Positions 57,758-64,000 of a DNA stretch of 64,000 nucleotides are shown here, in pieces. The DNA lies in the NCBI GenBank assembly GCA_963920635.1, contig OY987305.1, forward strand, positions 21,600,876-21,664,875, in the 5' to 3' direction. The stretch is from Pseudeuparius sepicola. Lineage: Eukaryota > Arthropoda > Insecta > Coleoptera > Anthribidae. Made by a program: the position numbers and the translations under genes. The first letter of the stretch is position 1; each line of letters opens with the position of its first letter. The notes below the pieces were generated by a model. That model saw nothing but the letters and a program-made list of their open reading frames with translations, was not told the origin of the DNA and did not search any database.

Positions 57758-58292
57758 GTATTGTCAAAATCTGTTCTTGATACACTATTTTTTGCACAAT
57801 CTGCAATATTTTGTTTATGCATGTTTTGCATATCTTAAATAATTGTGTATAATAAGTATGGTGATGATATTTTCTAATATGATAGTGTATTTTCGCGGCA
57901 TATTTTGTATGCGGCATGCACTAGGTAATTCCTTAAACCGAAATAAGTATTTTAAACAGATTTATATAAAATTGTATTGTGTAATGAAAAATTCTGTCTA
58001 ATTTTTATTACGATGTTTTAAATGCACTATTTCATCTGTTTCGTAAAATACATCCAGTATATTACCACGCGTTTTAAGAATACTGCCCTACTGCCTGCAA
58101 TCCCATATACAAGCTGATGTATCATATATTGCCTACTCGATACAAAACTTGTTATTTTAAAACAATAATATAAAAAAATAAAACGGTATGTGCCTAGTGC
58201 CCGAGTATTTTTTTTACTATCGTTGTGAAATAATTGACTAATTTGAGGTATGTATATTAGAACAAATAAGATTTGTTGCTAACTTGTCTGAC
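57758..58292. other. Intron after exon E
   Basis: AT-rich; no features recognised. The exon E frame stays open for another 27 codons into this intron, which is chance read-through. Confidence 0.4.
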
Positions 58293-58720
58293 TTACATAG
58301 CACACATAACTTGCTTCCATCCACAACTCACCATTAGACTAGCTCTATGTTGCCAAGTTTTGGTGTTTGACAGTTTGTTCTTAATATTTTCTGCTGACAC
58401 AATTTGTTTCATATACCATCTTCGTGTTTCGAATTTTTTATTACAACATAAGTGACATAATTTGTTGATAACTTCTGTGGCCTTCACGCTGTAGCTGTGG
58501 TCACTATTTTGGTTATTTATTGTTGTATCAATTAGCACAGAATTACCTGGATACAGAACACTTAAGTTGTCTAATTTTGGCATCAAATCTACGGCAAGTT
58601 TTTGGTTACCTAGCCTACTGGCTGATATTTTTGTGTTTCGATTTTAGATCAATTAAGAAGGCCGCCAATCGTTTTTGTATTGATTTATCCTATTTCGGTA
58701 TTAATTTTCAACTTTTATTT
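58293..58720 (-). CDS. Unidentified ORF, homologous to 63.64-63.88 kb
   Basis: The minus-strand frame contains GNQKLAVDLMPKLDNLSVLY and PGNSVLIDTTINNQNSDHSY, which match the plus-strand ORF at 63640-63878 at about three residues in four. The match stops exactly after the codons for Thr-Glu at GCCACAGAA. Here the sequence continues as GTTATC, a possible weak donor, while the other copy continues into different coding sequence. The remaining frame down to 58293 is less constrained. I do not recognise the protein. It may be an exon of a real minus-strand gene or part of an unknown element. Confidence 0.35.
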
Positions 58721-59529
58721 TATAGTCACATTAATATTATAGTTTCGGCCCAGCTATCAAAACCGGTTATATGACTCGATAATTGATACAAAGGAATAAA
58801 ACACATCTTTAAAATTATTTACAAGGGTGTTTATTTGATAACAACTGAAATTTGTTAACATTTGTTTCATTATTAATTTCTTAACAACAAATTAATAATG
58901 AAATGTTTACAATAAACGTGTTCGACAGAATTACAATTTATTTAAATGATACAACTAGAAGTTATAAAATTAAAATTAAATCGCAGTGAACCGCTGCGAG
59001 ACGATTAAGAAAGTTCAAAACAACTTAGCACTGCACGAGACTTGTGAAAGTTAAAATAAAACGCAAATGTCTAATCTTCTACACGTAAGATCTTAAGAAT
59101 AGAATGCTTTAACTACAGAAACACCTTACATGTAAGTCTGATTCACCCAGGAGTGGACCCACTGTACTCCACTGGGTATCGATGAAGTTTCCCAACCAGG
59201 TCCCAATCACGTCACGACCAGTCTGCAACCAAGCGCCAACAGTCCACCAGTCACTATACAGGTGTGCGACGGAAGTAGCTCAGCATCTCAGGGTTTCTTT
59301 GCCAAGTGTAGCTGTGGATGCTTAAGCTTGTAATCAGCAGATGGCCAAGGCTCAGGCAGCTAGGTAGACTGAGCTCCGACCTCAAATGTCTCACAGACTG
59401 TTTACAAAGAAAATCTTTAATACTTAATTAATGAAATTACTTAAAATCTGACAATAATAAACTAGTTAAATCCAAAAATTTCTTAATATCCCTCACTGTA
59501 TACACTTCCCCCGTATATTATATATACAA
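58721..59529. other. Non-coding stretch with a small palindrome
   Basis: The palindrome TTTCATTATTAATTTCTTAA to TTAATAATGAAA lies at 58864-58902. A GC-richer block (59128-59400) has short open frames only and could be an LTR or UTR relic; I see no defined ends. Confidence 0.35.
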
Positions 59530-59879
59530 TAGGGTGGGCCGAAAAGAGCAAAAAAAAACTTTTTTCTGATTTTCTTGAGGGGGTAGTAAAAAAAACTTGT
59601 CTTACCGATGCGAAATACTATACAAAATAACTGACCCTTATCAGTTAAAATTTAGCCGCGCCCCTCCGCCCTTTAAGGGGTGTTTTTTTAAAAATAACAA
59701 AACTCGCTAGGGGTAGTTACTAAATTACACTGAGCGCACTAAATAACACAGAAAAAAAAAACTGGATGTCATATGTTAAAGTTTAGCCGCGCCCCTTTCG
59801 GGTAATAGATTCGTGCAGGGCTAAAATCAAAGCTAAAATGAGGGTACATAATAGGAATAAAAGAGGCTTAATAAATAAA

Positions 59880-61031
59880 TATTTTTTACGACAAAGAGGC
59901 AGAAGGAAAATTTTGTCATGGTTTACCAAACATAATAAACACAATAATACAGGCAACTAACAGCGAATATATGTTATTGCCATTCCTGCTGAAGAAGCAC
60001 TTAAAATTTCAACGAATTGACAAAAGAAAGAAGAAATCAAAATTAGTAATGAAACAAATTTAATACATTTACCAGAAAATTGCAGAGTAAAAACCAAGGA
60101 CTTCCTATTTATTAATAAAAATGAGGAAATTAAATTAAAACCTATTCACCTTGCCAGAAATTCAAATCAACGATTTAAAATTCATGGATTATCTACGAGC
60201 GAAACCTTTCCAACTTCAAACAATCAACTTAGAAAATATCCACAAATTTTAAGAAAAGTTTACACTTCTACAAGTTCCCGATATAGAGGAGATACACAAC
60301 TTTTAAGTTTTAAACTTCGTCGATAATCTACAAGCGAAACCTCTTCAACTTAGAAAATATTCACAAACTTCAAGAAAAATCTACACTTCTATAAGTTCCC
60401 CATATAGAAAAGATACACACCTTAAGTTATGGATTTGCTACAAACATTGTTATTATTAGTATTACATTATTAATTGGATACGTCGCATAGAGAATCTACC
60501 AAAGGAAGTTCAAGATAAGAAGAGGACAAGTCAAGATAGAAATGGTGGAGAAGAAAATGGAAAATCAACCCTCCAGGTTACTATTTTTCTCTTAAGCAGG
60601 AAGGAGTTATATCTCTAAGAAGGATGGACCTCTTTCACGTGAAAGTGCTGATAAACGCTGAGTGCGCGGACAGTTTGCATTTTATATTACAAACAAAATA
60701 TTCACAAACTTCAAGAAAAATATACACTTCTATAAGTTCCCCATATAGAAAAGATACACACCTTAAGTTATGGATTTGCTACAAACATTGTTATTATTAG
60801 TATTAGATTATTAATTGGAAACGTCGCATAAAGAATCTACCAAAGGAAGTTCAAGATAAGAAGAGGACAAGTCAAGATAGAAATGGTGGAGAAGAAAATG
60901 GAAAATCAACCCTCCAGGTTACTATTTTTCTCTTAAGCAGGGAGGAGTTATATCCCTAAGAAGAATGGACCCCTTTCACGTGAAAGTGCTGATAAACGCT
61001 GAGTGCGTGGACAGTTTGCATTTTATATTAC
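59880..61031 (+). pseudogene. Errantivirus-like env C-terminus and 3' LTR relic
   Basis: Scattered frames look like the C-terminal end of an envelope protein of an insect endogenous retrovirus: a Lys-rich stretch, a hydrophobic membrane-anchor-like segment near 60435-60480, and a short basic cytoplasmic tail. Multiple stops and frameshifts are present. It is followed by a purine-rich segment and LTR-like sequence. The last part is duplicated in tandem with a 341-base period (60356-60690 and 60697-61031, near-identical). No polymerase or gag part is present. It cannot encode a working protein. Confidence 0.4.
60356..61031 (+). repeat. Tandem duplication, 341-bp period
   Basis: TTCACAAACTTCAAGAAAAA starts both units (60360 and 60701), and TGCATTTTATATTAC ends both (60690 and 61031). 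The copies differ at only about ten positions, so the duplication is recent relative to the decay of the surrounding relic. Confidence 0.85.
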
Positions 61032-61746
61032 TCTATTATCGAGTAAAAGACCCCTTTTACTTCTTTACTCAATGTTATCTACTATATATTTAAGCTTTGA
61101 AGCTAAAATATTGTAACTAGTTCTGTCTGATCTGTAACATGAATCGTCTCTGTGTAACTGTTAGAACAACTTTTTAAAAATAGTTTTTCTATTTCGTTAT
61201 CGTATAACTGTCCGAAATAAAAAATAAGTAGGTTTTTTAGGGTTGCAAGAATCTTTAAGAGCACAGGGGCGCGGCTAAAATTCAAAATTTGACGTTCAAT
61301 TTTTTTTCTGTATTCTGTAGAGCGAATGCAATGTTTTGGTAACTACCCCAATCGATTTTTTTTATTTTTAAAAAATCAACCCTTCACGGGAGGAGGGGGG
61401 CGGCTAAATTTTATTTTATGATGCCCAGCTTTTTTTGGTAGTTTTTCATGCCCGTAGGGCAGCTTTTTTTGACTACCCCTCCAAAATCACAAAAAAAGTT
61501 TTTTCGGCCCAGCCTAATATACAACCTAATTTGGCTTGACTAGTGACGAGATAAAAATGAGAATTATGTCGAGTCGAAAAGTTATGTGATGATTAAATAT
61601 TTCCACGTTTGAAGTTAAGTATATAATAATGAGGTCATGACGCCTTTGATGTTACTCAAATTTGCAAAAAAATTATTGAATAAACCGGAAATAGCCCTCG
61701 TTTGGTCTTCGACTAATCAATTTGGAACTATAAAAATATTACGATA

Positions 61747-62018
61747 AAAAGAAATGGCTCGTGGCATATGGGACAAAATACTTTGGTAATTGGCAACACC
61801 AAACTAGTTTCCAATATCTAATGGACATTTTGTTTGGGTCTTTCGGAGTTGTGCAGACCACAACAGGTACCTGTTTCGGGCTTGTTGGCCCTCATCAGGC
61901 AGACACAGCGCACCTCACCGAAAAACCCAAATTTAGTTGGCTATGTGGAATAGGAAATAGTATAATGCGGTGAACATTTACCATCCAATGCTATTTAGCG
62001 GGTACTGCTAAAACCAAA
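61747..62018 (-). mobile_element. Third copy of the hammerhead-bearing repeat
   Basis: Matches 52080-52350 throughout: AAATGGCTCGTGGCATATGG, CAACACCAAACTAGTTTCCA, the ribozyme block, then AAAAACCCAAA and TGGCTATGTGGAATA. It is a single unit without tandem partner, beginning next to a target-like AT-rich stretch and ending near AAAACCAAAG. No ORF is shared among the three copies. Confidence 0.7.
61851..61913 (-). ncRNA. Hammerhead ribozyme, copy 3 (intact core)
   Basis: The minus strand has CTGATGA (61898-61892), a perfect stem II GGGC/GCCC with a CAACAA loop, then GAAAC (61877-61873). Stem III ACAGG/CCTGT follows with a 2-base loop and a GTT cleavage triplet ending at 61862. Helix I pairs next to the core and again as GTGC/GCAC distally, leaving an internal loop as in natural type-I ribozymes. 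U at position 17 is allowed, though usually slower than C. Confidence 0.75.
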
Positions 62019-62130
62019 GATCTTAAGAATGGAATTCTTATGATTAAAAATTATGATAAAAAAGCAAGAAAACGCAGTCAGGTAATCAAACCTTGTGTGC
62101 TCGAAACACTTGTGATCACCGACAAAATAC

Positions 62131-62559
62131 CCAAACTTAATCGAGCAGCACAGATCAGGACAAGGCAGCCATGCTTATTGCTTGATAGAGATCAAGAAAG
62201 AGGCATGCAAAAAAAAACAGGCACAGGTGAGTTATACAAATATGGATTTACCAAAATTAAAAAACATAATTTTCACGATAACTCACCTGTCCTTTTTGTT
62301 CCAGTCCTGTCCGGTGCCTTTGCTCCAAAATACCGAAAAACGCAGTCCGCTGCAACGCTCCACGCGTCTCTTAGCCCCCAAAATGGCCATCCTGTTCGAC
62401 GTCCTCGAAAATCCAAAAATCTCAAAGGCCGGTAATCCACATGAAAAGGCAAAAATAAACCATAAATTGTTTACACTAAAACTAGATACAGCAAATAAGC
62501 ACATAAGATTGCAAAAAGATAGTATTAGGGTGGCGATAAAAATGGATAAAACTCCATAA
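62131..62559 (+). CDS. Possible two-exon gene fragment
   Basis: The frame KYPNLIEQHRSGQGSHAYCL continues through IEIKKEACKKKQAQ to a donor GTGAGT at 62227. After a 78-base intron with a strong acceptor (CCTTTTTGTTCCAG, ends 62304) it resumes in phase 0 as SCPVPLLQNTEKRSPLQRST, contains APKMAILFDVLENPKISKAG, and ends at a stop after MDKTP (62559). A TGA lies upstream of the first part, so the start is missing or this is broken. I do not recognise the family. Intron size and splice signals suit an insect gene. It could be a C-terminal fragment of a captured or decayed gene, or possibly later exons of the coiled-coil gene. Confidence 0.35.
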   Translation, partial: PNLIEQHRSGQGSHAYCLIEIKKEACKKKQAQVSYTNMDLPKLKNIIFTITHLSFLFQSCPVPLLQNTEKRSPLQRSTRLLAPKMAILFDVLENPKISKAGNPHEKAKINHKLFTLKLDTANKHIRLQKDSIRVAIKMDKTP

Positions 62560-63067
62560 AACCAATGCATGCGATGCTACCTTTTACCTGAACCTCTCGT
62601 TGTTGAAGACCAAATCAGACAGAAGGAAGATCGACCTTGTTGACGTTCCTTTTATGACAATTTTCACAAAATACTCAAATTAGGTTCTTGATACAATGAC
62701 TTCAGAGCTCAAAGGGAAACTGAACTTTCTGTGAGAGCGAAAACTGGCACCTGGTCAACAAACAGACCCCCCGAACAGGATGCAGAATAGCTACATGTTC
62801 CGAGCACCGAAATCACCATATCCATTACTGAACCAAACTGATCCTACCAAGCGTGAATCAGTGTAACCTATTAAAGCGGTATGTACCTTGAATTATTAGA
62901 GATGGTGGTCGCGCCACTTCGTCACAATAAACATCGATATGAAAATAGAGTTGAGAGCACCGAATTTGCAAATATTTTAATCAACAATAAACATTGTTAA
63001 GACTTTCAGAAGATGCTAATAATTAATTCAAACGTGGTAACGGAGTTTTAACACAAAAATTCCGTTA
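62560..63067. other. Stretch without recognised features
   Basis: No coding, repeat or RNA signal that I can support. Confidence 0.35.
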
Positions 63068-63505
63068 CAATATCTTTTAAGGTTCATTAACATTTCATTA
63101 AGTCAAAGTTACCTGCTTTAATCCATCGTGAGGTTATATTTTTAAGTTTATCAATTTTAATTGAAAAATATGTACAGATTCCTTTATTTGTAAAGATTTT
63201 TTTACATTTCAGTAATATAACTATAATAATAACCATTGTAAAAGCATCGACTTTTCGACTGCAATATTTTCTTAACAGAGACTGTTTTGCGTAATTTCCT
63301 TTAAGTACCTATTGCAGTCGAAAAGTCGACGCTTTTACATTGGTTATATAGTTATATTACTTAAATCTAGAAAGATCTTTGAAAATAAAGGAATCTGTAC
63401 AGATTTTGCAATTAAAATTGATAAACTTAAAAATATACCCTACTATGGATTAAAGCAGGTTACTTTGGCATAATGAAATGTCAATGAAATTTAAAAGGTA
63501 TTAAA
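63068..63505. mobile_element. Foldback element of about 440 bp
   Basis: The two arms of about 200 bases mirror each other: AATATCTTTTAAGGTTCATT, TACCTGCTTTAATCCATC, AAAGGAATCTGTACAGATT and CAGTCGAAAAGTCGA blocks, with a 40-base loop near 63270-63310. No ORF. Confidence 0.75.
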
Positions 63506-63639
63506 TTGACTATGAAATGAAAGTTGATAATTAGTACTTAAATACGATCAATTGTCTTAACCTAACCTGACTTAATTCATTGAACTAAATAAATTGAACT
63601 GAATTACAAGACAAAAAGTAACATTAAATTCGATCTCAA

Positions 63640-63995
63640 GTCGAAACATAAAAATATCAGCCAGTATTCTAGGTAACCAAAAACTTGTCATAGAATTGAT
63701 GCCAAAATCAGACAACTTAAGTGTTGTGTATCCAGGTAATTCTGTGCTAATTAATGTATCAATAAATAAACAAAATAATGACCACAGCTACAGCGTGAAG
63801 CCCACAGAACCAAGTGAACAGACGGCCAAGTCGAAAAAGTCTACAAGTGTCTTTATCAAAAAACTAATAATTAAGTAGCCAACCCACCCGGAACTGTGCT
63901 CTCTGCATCCCTCCTGTGGCCCCACCACTGCTGTCGGTCGCCGCTCGAACCTGGAGTACGTGAAAATCTATGAAATAAAAGTTGAAAAAAAAATT
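63640..63995 (+). CDS. Unidentified ORF with stop, short 3' UTR and poly(A) signal
   Basis: The frame reads NIKISASILGNQKLVIELMP and KSDNLSVVYPGNSVLINVS, homologous to the minus-strand ORF at 58.3-58.7 kb. It then diverges after PTE into a basic tail (SEQTAKSKKSTSVFIKKL) and stops at 63876-63878. About 95 bases later comes AATAAA (63972-63977) and then a run of A. It may be the terminal exon of a plus-strand gene or a processed retrocopy. There is no convincing acceptor upstream. The window ends here. Confidence 0.4.
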
Positions 63996-64000
63996 AAGTT

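Larger units (their letters stand above)
59530..61516. mobile_element. hAT-like palindromic element with 8-bp duplication, split by a viral-type relic
   Basis: Starts TAGGGTGGGCCGAAAAGAG and ends TTTTTTCGGCCCAGCCTA. The direct repeat ATATACAA flanks both sides exactly (59522-59529 and 61517-61524). The arms are 59530-59830 and about 61240-61516 and share TTTAGCCGCGCCCCT and GGGGTAGTTAC blocks. The start resembles the hAT-like element at 4814. Between the arms lies about 1.4 kb of foreign sequence (59880-61031). Confidence 0.7.

Noticed and set aside
1..64000. CRISPR array, operon or prokaryotic regulatory features
   Set aside because: Direct repeats here are transposon-derived; spliced exons and LINE/SINE content show a eukaryotic genome.

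Overview
The window is AT-rich eukaryotic DNA, most likely from an insect (I lean to a beetle, but the sequence does not prove the order). The reasons are short GT-AG exons separated by introns of up to 21 kb, Jockey/CR1-type LINEs, tRNA-headed SINEs, and many TA-, TTAA- and 8-bp-duplicating DNA transposons. There is no bacterial-style gene packing, and most open frames lie by chance inside repeats.

Host gene: five plus-strand exons (760-1384, 15415-17223, 36037-36153, 36210-36452, 57558-57757) join in frame. Every internal junction is phase 1 and the last donor is phase 0. They give about 998 codons of a long, highly charged coiled-coil protein with a short basic, Ser/Pro-rich linker near its C-terminal third. 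Neither end of the gene is certainly in the window. Most of the window is therefore intron of this gene.

Intron 1 (1.4-15.4 kb) holds hAT-like and TA-type palindromic elements, including a three-layer nest (6472-9303), and a LINE with one nonsense codon (9.3-11.9 kb). Intron 2 (17.2-36.0 kb) holds a very large imperfect inverted repeat (about 18.0-27.0 kb). Inside its right arm is a Tc1/mariner-type element keeping only an N-terminal DNA-binding ORF. Three palindromic elements set end to end follow (30.4-34.4 kb), then piggyBac-like MITEs with TTAA duplications. Intron 4 (36.5-57.6 kb) holds a hAT element with a perfect 8-bp duplication, several foldback elements, a LINE relic carrying a tRNA-like insert, a retrozyme-like tandem repeat and a pogo-like element. 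Downstream of 57.8 kb are an errantivirus-like 3' relic nested in a hAT-like element, a third ribozyme-bearing repeat and two homologous unidentified ORFs.

The most notable system is a repeat family on the minus strand encoding type-I-like hammerhead ribozymes. There are two copies in tandem at 52.06-52.74 kb and one at 61.75-62.02 kb. Two copies keep an intact catalytic core. The tandem arrangement without a coding region resembles retrozymes or the terminal repeats of Penelope-like elements.
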